A stretch of 64,000 nt of DNA from Azadirachta indica (taxonomy: Eukaryota > Streptophyta > Magnoliopsida > Sapindales > Meliaceae): positions 13,614,457 through 13,678,456 of the forward strand of contig CM040442.1 in assembly GCA_022749755.1 (NCBI GenBank), written 5' to 3'. A program made the position numbers and the translations under genes. Shown one piece after another: positions 38,735 through 49,836 of this stretch (positions are counted from its first letter, which is position 1; every line of letters begins with the position of its first letter). Below the pieces are notes generated by a model. That model had not been told where the DNA came from and did no database searches. It was given only the letters and a program-made list of their open reading frames with translations.

Positions 38735-39298
38735 TTATTTATAAATACATTTTATAAACGAAGAAATGCAATCCATTACAGCAGCAGTGAAATTAAACAA
38801 TAATGTGCTCTTCCGGACGAGAAACTTCATTTGAGAATCTAAACATTCACAGGCCCTATATGATTAGGATAACCAATTGCCCACTCTGCATCTTCATAAT
38901 TGCCTTTCTCAAAACCAGAACAACCTCACTTGTCCATTTTGTACATCCCGTATATACTTGTACCAATCAATGTAATTTGCAATATTTTGTCTCAATCTGA
39001 AACCCGTTGCATTAGGTAGTTTGGTCACATAAGATAATATTGCCTCGTTGCATTTAAAATATATGTTCATCCCAATTCTGCATAGGCTAGTTAGATTGGT
39101 TGCAGCTAGGCTTCGAGGATCAACTCAAAAAATTGATATGCGTGTGTTAGGAAATTAGGTGCCAATGCATGTTTTTCTAATAAGAGAGACGCTATCACCG
39201 TTGACATCTCTTGCTATCACAATACTTTGATTGCAAGCACAAGAAAAAATAAAATGGAAAGCATAAGGAAGGAAATAGCAACCATTTGTATTCTCCAT
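38735..39298 (-). pseudogene. PMEI/invertase-inhibitor-like pseudogene 1
   Basis: It is homologous along its whole length to the intact inhibitor-like gene at 49204-49734. It keeps a Met start with hydrophobic leader, DVNGDSV, then DPRSLAA, then ATGFRLRQ, and the ECLDSQMKF segment near the end. It is broken by an in-frame stop shortly after the first cysteine motif, another stop before DPRS, and a 4-base insertion (tata, near 38953) in the WYKYG region that shifts the frame. The same lesions occur in the second copy. Confidence 0.85.
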
Positions 39299-39533
39299 TA
39301 ATTCTTACGAAAGGAATTGCAAGAAATCGCTTTCATTGCATAACCAAAAGCTCTATCTAATAAAGTTGTATAACAATTATTACTATATGTCAAATAACAA
39401 TGCATCATGCCTAACATGGTAGAACATGATTTTATTTTATTTTTTTTGAATTTTTTTTTTGGGTAAAAAGGATCTATTTATAAGTGTGGTTGTATTTAGT
39501 GGTTCAGAAAAGCTCTGTCTGGTACAGCGGTAG

Positions 39534-39545
39534 GCTCTGATACCA
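39534..39545 (-). promoter_or_regulatory. tRNA-iMet primer-binding site
   Basis: The - strand reads TGGTATCAGAGC, the usual plant initiator-Met primer-binding site, two bases after the LTR end at 39548. Confidence 0.75.
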
Positions 39546-39547
39546 AC

Positions 39548-39919
39548 TGACGCAGGTGGGATAAAAACACTTTGTCGAACGCCGAATTTCATTCGGTGCT
39601 TTGACACAGTGAGTTAAATAAATATTCTAACGGATGGAATTAGATGTCGTTTTAACCCTAACGACTCGAAATAAGAGTATCAAGATAACAATCGCATGAG
39701 GGACAAAATTAAAGGGGAATATTTTATTCAATAAAAGACTATTTCAAAATAATAACATAGGTTCTCTATATATAATAAAGAAAACCCACATTACAATTCA
39801 ATTCAAATAAGGAAAAGAACTCCTATTTAAATAAGAAAATTAAGAATTAAATAACAAATTAAATTGGTAAGAATAAAAAACTTCCTAAATTAATTAAATT
39901 CTAAAATTGTCCTATATCA
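39548..39919 (-). mobile_element. Ty3-gypsy LTR C (372 bp)
   Basis: On the - strand it starts TGATATAGGACAA and ends CACCTGCGTCA. It has a TATA-like word (tatatatagagaa) and an AATAAAAT polyadenylation-like word. It has the same length as the LTR at 41500-41871, as expected from the segmental duplication. Confidence 0.75.
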
Positions 39920-40485
39920 GACTCCTTAGGACTCATTCTATAATGTGGCAAATTGGGATAACTAGCTTCAGGCACAAAATCAATGCTATATTGTATATCC
40001 CGCATAGGTGGTAACCCGTCTGGCATCTCCTCTGGAACTACGTCAAAAAATTCATACAGTAATGGCTGTACGATCTCTGGAATCTTCACTATCGGTTCCA
40101 ATTCCTCATCCTTTGTCACCATCATACAATCTTCACAATCTTCTTTCATATATCCGTCCACTACAATTAAAAAGTTTGTCCCCTTTACTCCAAGAACCTT
40201 CTGCACCTCTTTAGTTTCACTCATTAGCATCAATACTATTATCTTCCCATCCCACCAAAACTCATAAATGTTTCGTCGTCCTTTATGTATCGCATTAACA
40301 TCATATTGCCATGGCCTTCCTAGCAACACATGACATGCATCTATATCCATGACATCACACAACACATCACTTTTATAATACATTCCAATCGAAAAAGGAA
40401 GCTTACATACTTCAGTTACACACGTTTCAGTTCCCTTCTTAATCCAGCCAATTTTGTAGGGTGACGGGTGTTTTTCCATAGGCAA
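39920..40485 (-). pseudogene. Ty3-gypsy protease-to-RT fragment, copy 1
   Basis: An open 194-codon - frame covers the end of the retropepsin/linker region (LLGRPWQYD and FWWDGKIIVL) and the entry of reverse transcriptase (VVPEEMPDGLPPMRDIQY, then SYPNLPHYRMSPKE). The protease active site lies outside the copy. The RT catalytic core is absent, since the frame runs straight into LTR C. Confidence 0.85.
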
Positions 40486-40685
40486 ATATAAAAAATATAT
40501 AATTTATATTTTTTTAATTCAAACCTTTGAGATGTATAATTATTGATATAAAAAATAAAATAACACATGATCAAGCGGTAATGCGGAACATAAAATCTTT
40601 GTCAAACACATGGCACATAATATTATAATTAAACGAGCTGCTTATTATTATTAATAAAAATAAATAAATAAAAATAATTATTTAT

Positions 40686-41250
40686 TTATTTATAAATACA
40701 TTTTATAAACGAAGAAATGCAATCCATTACAGCAGCAGTGAAATTAAACAATAATGTGCTCTTGCGGACGAGAAACTTCATTTGAGAATCTAAACATTCA
40801 CAGGCCCTATATGATTAGGATAACCAATTGCCCACTCTGCATCTTCATAATTGCCTTTCTCAAAACCAGAACAACCTCACTTGTCCATTTTGTACATCCC
40901 GTATGTACTTGTACCAATCAATGTAATTTGTAATATCTTGTCTCAATCTGAAACCTGTTGCGTTAGCTAGTTTGGTCACATAAGATAATATTGCCTCGTT
41001 GCATTTAAATTATATGTTCATCCCAATTCTGCATAGGCTAGTTAGATTGGTTGCAGCTAGGCTTCGAGGATCAGCTCAGAAAATTGATCTGCGTGTGTTA
41101 GGAAATTAGGCGCCAATGCATGTTTTGCTAATAAGAGAGACGCTATCACCGTTGACATCTCTTGCTATCACAATACTTTGATTGACAAGCACAAGAAAAA
41201 ATAAAATGGAAAGCGTAAGGAAGGAAATAGCAACCATTCGTATTCTCCAT
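40686..41250 (-). pseudogene. PMEI/invertase-inhibitor-like pseudogene 2
   Basis: Duplicate of pseudogene 1, with the same early stop (aaattagg) and the same-site 4-base insertion (tatg here, near 40905). The gene was therefore dead before the duplication. Confidence 0.85.
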
Positions 41251-41485
41251 TAATTCTTACTAAAGGAATTGCAAGAAATCGCTTTCATTGCAGAACCAAA
41301 AGCTCTATCTAATAAAGTTGTATAACAATTATTACTATATGTCAAATAACAGTGCATCATGCCTAACATGGTAAAACATGATTTTATTTTATTTTTTTTG
41401 AATTTTTTTTTTGGGTAAAAAGGATCTATTTATAAGTGTGGTTGTATTTAGTGGTTCAGAAAAGCTCTGTCTGGTACAGCGGTAG

Positions 41486-41497
41486 GCTCTGATACCA
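41486..41497 (-). promoter_or_regulatory. tRNA-iMet primer-binding site
   Basis: TGGTATCAGAGC on the - strand beside the LTR end at 41500. It should not be present beside a simple 3' LTR, which implies this LTR also served as a 5' LTR. Confidence 0.75.
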
Positions 41498-41499
41498 AC

Positions 41500-43119
41500 T
41501 GACACAGGTGGGATAAAAACACTTTGTCGAATGCCGAATTTCATTCGGTGCTTTGACACAGTGAGTTAAATAAATGTTCTAACGGACAAAATTAGATGTC
41601 GTTTTAACCCTAACGACTCGAAATAAGAGTATCAAGATAACAATCGCATGAGGGACAAAATTAAAGAGGAATATTTTATTCAATAAAAGACTATTCCAAA
41701 ATAATAACATAGGTTCTCTATATATAGTAAAGAAAACCCACATTACAATTCAATTCAAATAAGGAAAAGAACTCATATTTAAATAAGAAAATTAAGAATT
41801 AAATAACAAATTAAATTGGTAAGAATAAAAGACTTCCTAAATTAATTAAATTATAAAATTGTCCTACATCAAACTTATTAGGACTCATTTTATAATGTGG
41901 CAAATTGGGATAACTAGCTTCAGGCACAAAATCAATGTTATATTGTATATCCCGCATAGGTGGTAACCCGTCTGGCATCTCCTCTGGAACTACGTTAAAA
42001 AATTCATACAGTAATGGCTGTATGATATCTGGAATCTTCACTATTGGTTCCAATTTCTCATCCTTTGTCACCATCATACAACCCTCACAATCTTCTTTCA
42101 TTTATCCATCCACTACAGTAAAAAATTTTGTTCCCTCTACTCCAAGAACCTTCTGCACCTCTTTAATTTCACTCATTAGCATCAATACTATTATCTTCCC
42201 ATCCCACCAAAACTCATAAATGTTTCGTCGTCCTTTATGTATCGCATCAACATCATATTGCCATGGCCTTCCTATCAACACATGACATGCATCTATATCC
42301 ATGACATCACACAACACATCACTTTTATAATACTTTCCAATCGAAAAAGGAAGCTTACATACTTCAGTTACACACGTTTCAGTTCCCTTCTTAATCCAGC
42401 CAATTTTGTAGGGTGACGGGTGTTTTTCCATAGGCAAATCCAAAGCATTTACTAATCCCTTAGAGACTATATTTTCACTACTACCGCTGTCGATTATCAC
42501 ATTGCACACTTTATTCTTAATTATTCCCTTTGTACGAAAAATCTTATTTTCTTACGTCTCCTCTTCCATTTTAGGTGTTAATAATAGCTTCTGCACAATA
42601 TAAGAAACGGCTTCTCCTTCATTACCATCAACCACATCAACTTCTTCCCTGTCTTTATATTTGCCTTCTTCACCTTCTACTGCAGCGTCCACATAATGCG
42701 TTACACCTTATTTTTCCCCCATTCTGAACATTCATTGGATCTATGTTCAGGCTGTTGATATCTATAACATTTGCTTGGCATTGGCTTTACATACGGGTTA
42801 CTAGTTTGTTGTTGAATAGTTCGCGGGTTAGCAAAATTACCCCATTGCAATTCCTGCATTGATACCAATTGACGAAGTGGAAACGTGAAAATAAACAAAA
42901 CTAAAGTTTCAAAAGTTTGAATAGAATTTTATTGAAAAAAAAGGTGTCTAAACAATACTGTAAACTCCCTATTTATAATAAAGAAAACCTAAATCTACTT
43001 CAATAAAAAAAAAAAAAAACTCCTACCAAAAATAAAGGAAACTAAAAATACTAAAAAAATTAAAGAAAAATAATTTAAATAAAATAAAATAAAAAGACTA
43101 TTCAGGTCATCCTACATCA
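41500..43119 (-). mobile_element. Internally deleted Ty3-gypsy element
   Basis: It is bounded by LTR B (42870-43119, 250 bp) as 5' LTR and LTR A (41500-41871, 372 bp). Both start TGATGTAGGA and end in TCA on the - strand, and they share the order TATA word, GA-rich start, AATAAAA word, but differ in length and sequence. A primer-binding-like site (TGGTATCAATGC, 42856-42867) follows LTR B. The inside is only about 1 kb: end of gag, protease, start of RT. Most of gag and everything after the RT entry are missing, so it cannot move by itself. LTR B abuts a LINE RNase H fragment at 43120. Confidence 0.8.
41872..42855 (-). pseudogene. Ty3-gypsy gag-protease-RT remnant
   Basis: In - strand order: a gag tail with a CCHC knuckle whose second Cys is Tyr (CYRYQQPEHRSNEC, near 42740-42780); a linker with a stop (about 42553); a retropepsin with the DSG site (VIIDSGSSENIV, near 42465-42500) and LIGRPWQYD; a stop at about 42102; then the RT entry (VVPEEMPDGLPPMRDIQY) ending at LTR A. 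It is interrupted and lacks the RT core, RNase H and integrase. Confidence 0.85.
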
Positions 43120-46100
43120 CCAAACTCACCCAGAAATTGACATGATTATCTCGAAACACACCACCACAAGCAGATGATCTTGGGTTGCCTTTTGCAAGAC
43201 CGTTTGTGTTAACTTTAATCCAGCCTTCGGGTGGAGGATGGCAAGTGAGGATTACCAAGCTTTTAGGGGTTTACCAAGCTGCCACGGGATTCCTGAATTT
43301 GAGAGAATCATTCGATCCATGCCAAAGTGCACAAATCCAAGACAAATTTTGGCAAGGTATCAAATATGGGTATAGATGTCTATTTGTAGATGTCTTAAGA
43401 AGGGGGCTATGTTACCAAAGCGTAGGCGATTTTTGACTTTCCATATGGAGTATAACACAAAGCATGAAATTGCGATCGAAAGATTGTATAGTTAGGGACT
43501 GAAGCGTTGTCCTCTATCCAATGCTACAAATATGAGGCAAAGGAAGGGATGGAGGTGCGAAAAAGAGCATTGAACCATTGCCAGACTTGTCTCGCGTAGC
43601 AGTAGGAGATAAAAAGATGATCGACTAATTTCAAGTTTGAAAAAATTGCACACAGGTAGCATGTAAAAACCTTGTAGACACCTCGGAATCTAAGAACATC
43701 ATCCACGGAAATTTTATGTTGAAGCACACGCCATGTTAACAAGGAAAATTTTGGGGGAATAAAGTCTTTCCATAAAATTGAACACCAGTTTTGAATTTTC
43801 TGAGGAGTTTGAACACAATTATAGCTGACTTTTAGTGAAAGATTGCCATCTCTAGATGATTGCCAAACCAAGCTATCAAGTATAGGAATCTTGGGAAGGA
43901 TTCTGAATAGACTTTTCTAGATGCGGGAATTCCTCAAAGAAGAATTGCGGAATGTGCCATCTTCCTTCCATGATCATTGATGATATTTTTGTGTTAAATT
44001 GAGTGTGATTGAGTCTTGGTAGAATAGAGGAGCCTAGCCAATTATCATGCCAGAAGTTGATACTTCTGCCATCCCCAGTAATCCAAACTGATCCTTGGGA
44101 GAAAGTTTCCTAAAACCACTCCATAATGAGGAGGCAAGGAATTTTCATTTGGAGTTAGTAAAAGAGTATCGGGTATTAAGGTAAGTAGCTCTTAAAGACT
44201 TACCAGTTCTAATTTCATATAGACTTTTGAGGATGCACGCCAAGTTTAAGTTTAGAACATCAAACCTCGGCAATCCTAATCCTCCTTCAAGCTTTGGCGT
44301 ACAGATTCTATCCCAGGAGATCAAAGCCATTTTTCGCTGTAGATAACAACCTGAGAGTACGAAATTACGGACCCAGCCTTGCATTTCCTTGAGTAAAGCT
44401 CGTGGCCATAAATAGATTCTGAAGCTATGCATAAGGATACTTTGGAAAACTGATTTAACAAGCTCAGCTCTTCCTTCCGTGGATAATAACTTGCCTTGCC
44501 AGCTTGTGAGAACTGATTTAGCCTTGTCAGCCAAAGATTGAAGGTGATTACGCTTTGGGCAACCAGTAAAGATTGGCACTCCCAAATAACTGAAAGGTAG
44601 AGAGCCTTCCGCAAAACCTAAAGCAGATTGGATTTGGGTCTTTCGGTGAGTTGTCGATTCTCCCAGGAAAAACAGACTCTTTGTCTTATTAATCAACCGT
44701 CCCGATTCTTGACCTTAATCTTCTAAATACTTGCTTAATCTCGATAAGGATTTTTGATCCCCATGACTGAAAATAAAGATGTCATCAGCATACAAGACGT
44801 GAGAAATCGACAGACAGCCTCTTGGAACGGAAATTGGAAGAATATCTCTTGATTCATGTAAGCTGAGAATTCCTCTAGATAAAACATCTTCAGCAAGACA
44901 AAATAAAAGAGGGGAAAGGGGTTCGCCTTGACGAACTACAAGCCATGTACTGACCCATTTATAAGAATTGAAAATTTGGCAAACGATAATATGATATAGA
45001 CCCAAATATTAAATTATTCGAGGAAGCCGAATTTTCGTAAAACTACATAGAGGAATTCCCAATTCAGTGAGTTAGAAGCTTTCGAAATATTGAGTTTAAT
45101 GCCCACATTACCACCGTAACTTCTTCTGCCAAGCATATTGATACCCTCGGAAACTAATGATATACTATCATGATCTGTCTCCCACGAATAAAGGCTGTAT
45201 GATGCGGAGTGATAATCCGATCCATGATAGGACCCAGCCTGTTTGCCAAAGTTTTAGTAATTATTTTGAAGAAAAAATTAGCTAGAGCAATCGATCGATA
45301 GTGTGAAATCGTGATAGCATCATCCGTCTTTGGAAGGAGAATCAAGAAATGGGAATTTAGGTTGGGCAGGAGATAACTGTCTATGAAAAATTATTGAACC
45401 CTTGCAATTACATTTTTTGCAATTATGTCCCAACAGGCATGGTAGAAAACACCAGAAAAACCATCAGGTCCTGGAGCACTAGCTGGATTCATTTAGAAGA
45501 CTACCTCTTTAATTTCTCCTTCACTTGGAATAGAGGTTAGGATCTTGTTATCCCCACCTATAACACTAAGAGGTATCACATTACAGGTGTTGAAGTCTTG
45601 GGGAATTCTGTGTCCTTGGTCTGAAAATAGGTCCTTATAATAATTAATGACATGAGAGGCAATGTCTTCAATATTGTCACACCAATTTTCACCAATTCGT
45701 AAGCCAGAAATTCTAGACTTGGTCTTTTGAAATTCGGCATAAATATGAAAAAGTTTGGTATTTCTATCACCATCTTTGAGCCAAGTGACTCGAGTTCGAT
45801 CTCGCCAAAAGGCCTGTTGAGCTGCGACTGCATGCAATAACCTTTCTTTAGCTTGTACTTCCTCCATCAGTAAATCTGTAATGGTACCTCCGGATGCCAT
45901 CTGAAGTTGAATCTCTTCTAACTTATTTCTAGCTGTCAAAACCATGTCATGTACATTAACGAAGACTGTTTTTTTCCAATCCCGCAATCTTGCCTTTAGG
46001 GCCGTTAGTTTCACCGTGACCATGAACATTGGACAACGACGTACTAGTATTGAATTCCAGACTTCATTTACCTTCTTTTTGAAGTCACAATGATGAAGCA

Positions 46101-46833
46101 ACATAGTTTGAAACCGAAAAGGCTTAGGTCGGAAGAATATCCTGCTATAATGAACAGAGAATGATAGGAGACCGAACGGGGAAGAACATGACAATAAGTT
46201 GTAGACCAGGTATCCAACCAGCTAGAATTACAAAGAGCCCTATCTAATTTACGCTCCATATGCCCCAAATTGCCACTGTTCTGAGCCCAAGAAAAGTTTA
46301 AACCCTTGGTCGGAATATTTAGCAGGTTACAATCTTCAATGAAATTCTGAAAGTCTGCACAGGAGAGAGGACCTGGTAAGCCTCCACCTTGTTGCTCATG
46401 AGCACCTAAAGTGGCATTGAAGTCCCCAGCGACGAGCCAGGGACCATTAATTTGATTAGAGAGAGAGAGCAAATCAGCCCATAAAGTTCTGCGAGATATG
46501 TAGTAAGTGGAAGCATAAATGAAAGAGAAAATACAATCCGTTCCCTCCCTCAATCGTAGATTTCACAGTAACATGCTGATCACTTGAAGATAGTACTTCC
46601 ATGGAAGTAAGAGAATTAGATTGCAGAAACCAAATCTTTGGACAAGAATTTGCTGACACTAAAACTAAAGAGAGATGAAGAGAGCTCCAATAAGTAGAAG
46701 GGATTTTACTAAAGTCCACCATAGGTTCCGCAATTGCCCCTAGAGTAGGACGATGATGAAAACCCATGTTGGCCAATTCGTTTTGTGACTGAGGATTGGC
46801 CAAACCTCTTATATTCCATGCTAGTATTTTCAT
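43120..46833 (-). pseudogene. LINE ORF2 (endonuclease, reverse transcriptase, RNase H start)
   Basis: ORF2 opens with an AP-type endonuclease (MKILAWNIRGL, then AIAEPMV and WLVAGDFNA). The family's SDH catalytic motif reads SYH near 46161, so the endonuclease is dead by substitution as well as by frame breaks. Reverse transcriptase follows: GPDGFSGVFYH near 45460, then HYRSIALANFFFKI, then the QGEPLSPLLF segment and YADD at 44781-44792 (catalytic pair kept), then FSYLGVPI and GGLGL. A zf-RVT segment lies at 43524-43871 (WRVLQHKISVDD, FTCYLC). The RNase H start (GWIKVNTNG, then ACGGVFRDN) is cut at 43120. Confidence 0.9.
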
Positions 46834-48301
46834 GAGAACGTAGGAGGGCCATCATGCGATAGAATATCATTGATTCTTTTTTGTTTTGCCTTTATGTTTT
46901 TATGTTGAGACTTGGACATTACAATTTCAAAGACATCTTCTGTTATTGGCTTTTTAAGAATACATGCCACTTGTCCGATTTCTTGGGCCAGTTTCGAATA
47001 GTTTTGTGCCCCAATTGGTTCCATGCTGGATGGTTCCAATTTCGCGAGATCAACCTTTTTTTAATTGATTCCACTTCAATATTTTCTTTTTTATGCGCGG
47101 ACCTGTTCGCTGTCACACGGTCTGGACTCGCTACCATCTTGACTTGTCTCTATATTGTCTTCCATTAAAAAAAGGTCTGCCCCACCAGGTTTATTTTGCC
47201 TTCATCACAAGGTTTATTTGTCACATGATGCACACCATCATGCGTGTTCTGACCAGTTACGTAGCCTACATCATTTCCCTCAATTGTAGAAGATTCAATT
47301 CCTATGCCAGCTTTATCCTTTTATAGTGCCTTCTTCGCCATTCATGTACTGCCTGTCTTCTAGGTTGCTATAATGATTATCGTCACATGCTTTCTGCTCC
47401 ATGTTCTGACATCGGTAAGGTGGTCCATGCTTCAAGTTTGGTTCTCTGGTGACGGAGGGGTTAACGTCGGTTATCTGTGTAGTATCTTGCTCTGAATTGG
47501 ATCCTTTGTTGTTTGCCACCGTAGTCACTCTCCAGTTCTAGAGATATTGATTGGATTGGTTTGCATAATTGTTTCGGGTCTGAAGCTTTGTTTATGTGCT
47601 GTTTTTTCTTCTGTAGGCATTGGTGATCAGCATGTCTAAACCTTTTACAGCCATTACACTTAGCAGGAAGATTTTCGTAATGGATTTCAACATCGAAGCC
47701 ATAATCCGGTAGTTCGACAGTTAAAAAATCAGGTTGAGGCTTCGAAAGATCCACTTCCACCAATATACGCACATAGAAACCATACTTCATTTCCCTGGTA
47801 GCTTGATCTATTCGAAGAGGGATTCCAACTCCTCGGGCAATGGTCATTAAGATACAAGGATGCCAATATTCCACACTTAAACCACATATACGGATCCATA
47901 TCTGCACATGCGGTTGAATTTTTGGGTCGTATGGATTAAAGTTTTGTTGCCATTGATAAAGTCTAAACACTCCCTGTGGAAGAGTACAAGATCCACTCCC
48001 CAAACTTTTCTCATGTCCACCTCATCCGAAAATGTATATCATAAAAGCCGCGAGCTAATGGGGTTAGGCACCATTGATGTCCTGGTTGCCAGACCTTGCG
48101 CAAAAAAGTCTGTAGATCCTCCACTTTCATCGGTTTGGAGCCTGGACGGAGAACTATCTGCCCAATCAGGTTGGTCTTGAAGCGATCAAGTTGTTCTTTA
48201 TAGATTTTCGACTCAATTTTAACCACTGTGATGTCCCCTCGAAGCTGTGGGATCGGAAGTTGTTTGGAAAATTCTGAAATGTCATTTGGATTAGATAACA
48301 A
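46830..48301 (-). pseudogene. LINE ORF1 (DUF4283 plus CCHC zinc knuckle)
   Basis: This is the RNA-binding ORF1 protein. The N-terminal part is a DUF4283-like domain (NLIGQIVL, VWQPGHQW, then FRLYQWQQNFNPYD and VQIWIRI). A complete CCHC knuckle follows (CNGCKRFRHADHQC, near 47605-47660). The tail runs through low-complexity text to the stop at 46830-46832. Frameshifts near 48005 and between 47460 and 47530 break the frame. Confidence 0.85.
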
Positions 48302-48410
48302 GGAAGCAAATATTGGTTTCTACGTCTGCTGGTTTGAAGTTTTATGAATTGTCTGGGTTGGTGGCTCGATTAGTTGGAGAAGCTGATATAGTATCTTTGT
48401 CGCCTCCGTG

Positions 48411-49203
48411 AGATTAGAAACTTATCTATTAAAAGTTAAAATTTTTTAAAAGTTATAAATAATAACCCAACCAAATTTTTATTGAAATCTTTAATTGTAG
48501 AATCCATTCGAAAAAATTCTACTTTAAAAGTTATACTAAACTGGGCCTATCACCAAAAATGGGAACCCTACGTTCTTTTAAGAAAGCAAAAATTATAATA
48601 CACACACTAATCTCCAATAAACTGCTTTAGTATTAAAGAGAGAGTTATATGGTAATTTGTAAAAAATTTTAAACTTATCTATGTTTAAGCAAACATGCAT
48701 GGCTTGTGTAAGTGCAATGATGCTTAAGAACATTAGAGCTTTATTTTATATATATATATTATATGTTTTACGCATTAATGTTTAATAATTATTTTAATTA
48801 GTATTAGTTTGTGCTTGTTGTTTAGTTCTAAATGATTTTAATTAATGTGTTTAATAGCAGTAGTTGGTGACTAAATAATTTTATACAAGTTTGTCATTTT
48901 AAATATTACCACATACATAACATGACTATATATGTAATTTGATAGTTATCATCATGATAAAAACTGATTAACTGAAATATTCGTGCCCAAATTAAAAGTG
49001 TTAAAAGATAACTGAAAGAAATTAAAAAATTCAAAACTTAGCATGATTCTTATATTATTGGACCATATATAAAAATATATATAGATCATAATAGATATAA
49101 ATTAATAAATACTTTATAAAAATAAATAAAAAATGTAAAAATCTAGCTAATATTATACTAAGGCTAATATTTATTAGTATGAAATTAAACATATATTATT
49201 TGA
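48411..49203. other. AT-rich spacer
   Basis: No gene seen between the LINE and the inhibitor gene. It contains the 3' flank of the latter. Confidence 0.5.
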
Positions 49204-49734
49204 TCAATGAAATAGGAGATATATCATATCCATCACATCACCACTAAAATCATAGAGGAGTGTGCTTTCTTGCACATAAAACTTCATTTGGGAATCTAAA
49301 CATTCACTGGCTGCATGATTACAATAACCAACTGCCAACTGTGCATCTTCGTAATTGCCTTTATCAAAGCCAGAAAAACCATACTCGTCCATTTTATACA
49401 TCCCGTACTTGTACCAATCAATGCAATTCGCAATATCTTGCCTCAGTCTGAAACCAGTTGCATTAGCTAGTTCCTTAACATATAGTGCCATTGTCTCGTT
49501 TGTTTTCTCATATGTTATATTCATGCCAATTTTACATAAGCTTTTGAAATCGACTGCAGCTCGGCTTCGAGGATCGGATTCAAAAATTGATATGCAAGTC
49601 TGAGGTTTTACTGTGCTGTTGCAAGCTTTTCTAATTACAGAGTCACTATTGACATCTTTTGCTGTCACAACCAAAAGATGAAAGAAAATGAAAAGCATAA
49701 GAAGAAAGAGATAGAAACAACTCAGATTTTCCAT
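49204..49734 (-). CDS. Pectinesterase/invertase inhibitor-like secreted protein
   Basis: A single-exon gene of 176 residues, typical length for the plant PMEI/invertase-inhibitor family, whose members form a four-helix bundle and bind either pectinesterase in the wall or acid invertase. Residues 1-24 form a hydrophobic signal peptide. The helical hairpin has the first disulfide pair, Cys38 and Cys47 (IRKACNSTVKPQTC), followed by DPRSRAA (54-60). Further cysteines are at 67, 104, 138 and 145; a second disulfide normally joins two in the body. The region 104-140 (CIDWYKYGMYKMDEYG...) differs from textbook members and is Tyr/Asp-rich. Two broken relatives lie 8-10 kb away beside a pectinesterase gene. 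Sequence alone cannot tell which enzyme it inhibits. Confidence 0.88.
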   Translation of the reverse strand: MENLSCFYLFLLMLFIFFHLLVVTAKDVNSDSVIRKACNSTVKPQTCISIFESDPRSRAAVDFKSLCKIGMNITYEKTNETMALYVKELANATGFRLRQDIANCIDWYKYGMYKMDEYGFSGFDKGNYEDAQLAVGYCNHAASECLDSQMKFYVQESTLLYDFSGDVMDMIYLLFH

Positions 49735-49792
49735 TAGTTAATTAGTTCTTAATACTCAAGGAATGGCAAGAAATGTCTCTCTCTCCACATCC

Positions 49793-49803
49793 AATTATAT
49801 ATG
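49793..49803 (-). promoter_or_regulatory. TATA box of the inhibitor gene
   Basis: CATATATAATT on the - strand, about 60 bases before the start codon. A CT/GA-rich stretch lies between them and would be the 5' leader. Confidence 0.5.
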
Positions 49804-49836
49804 ATTGTCATTAGTGCGCCAAAAACCTCAGTTTAT

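Larger units (their letters stand above)
38545..40487. repeat. 1.95-kb tandem segmental duplication, copy 1
   Basis: It runs from 'atataatttatatttttt' to 'ccataggcaaat' and matches 40497-42439 base for base except for scattered substitutions and small indels. It holds an inhibitor pseudogene, an LTR with primer-binding site, and part of a Ty3-gypsy pol. It is cut off inside the protease region, so it is the truncated duplicate; copy 2 continues into gag and a second LTR. Confidence 0.9.
40497..42439. repeat. 1.95-kb tandem segmental duplication, copy 2
   Basis: Second copy, offset 1952 bases from the first. It continues past the breakpoint into the rest of the gypsy element, so this copy is the source context. 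Confidence 0.9.
43120..48410 (-). mobile_element. L1-type LINE, nearly full length, inactive
   Basis: A plant non-LTR retrotransposon with ORF1 then ORF2 on the - strand, about 5.3 kb. The two reading frames meet in an ATGA overlap at 46830-46833 (ORF1 stop TGA, ORF2 start ATG). The 3' end, with most of RNase H and any poly(A), is missing, replaced at 43120 by a gypsy LTR. The 5' limit is approximate (about 48410), where AT-rich DNA takes over. Many stops and frameshifts show it is old. Confidence 0.9.

Noticed and set aside
39983..42219. + frames of 68-94 codons repeated in both duplication copies
   Set aside because: They are antisense to the gypsy protease/RT frame; their conservation follows from the duplication.
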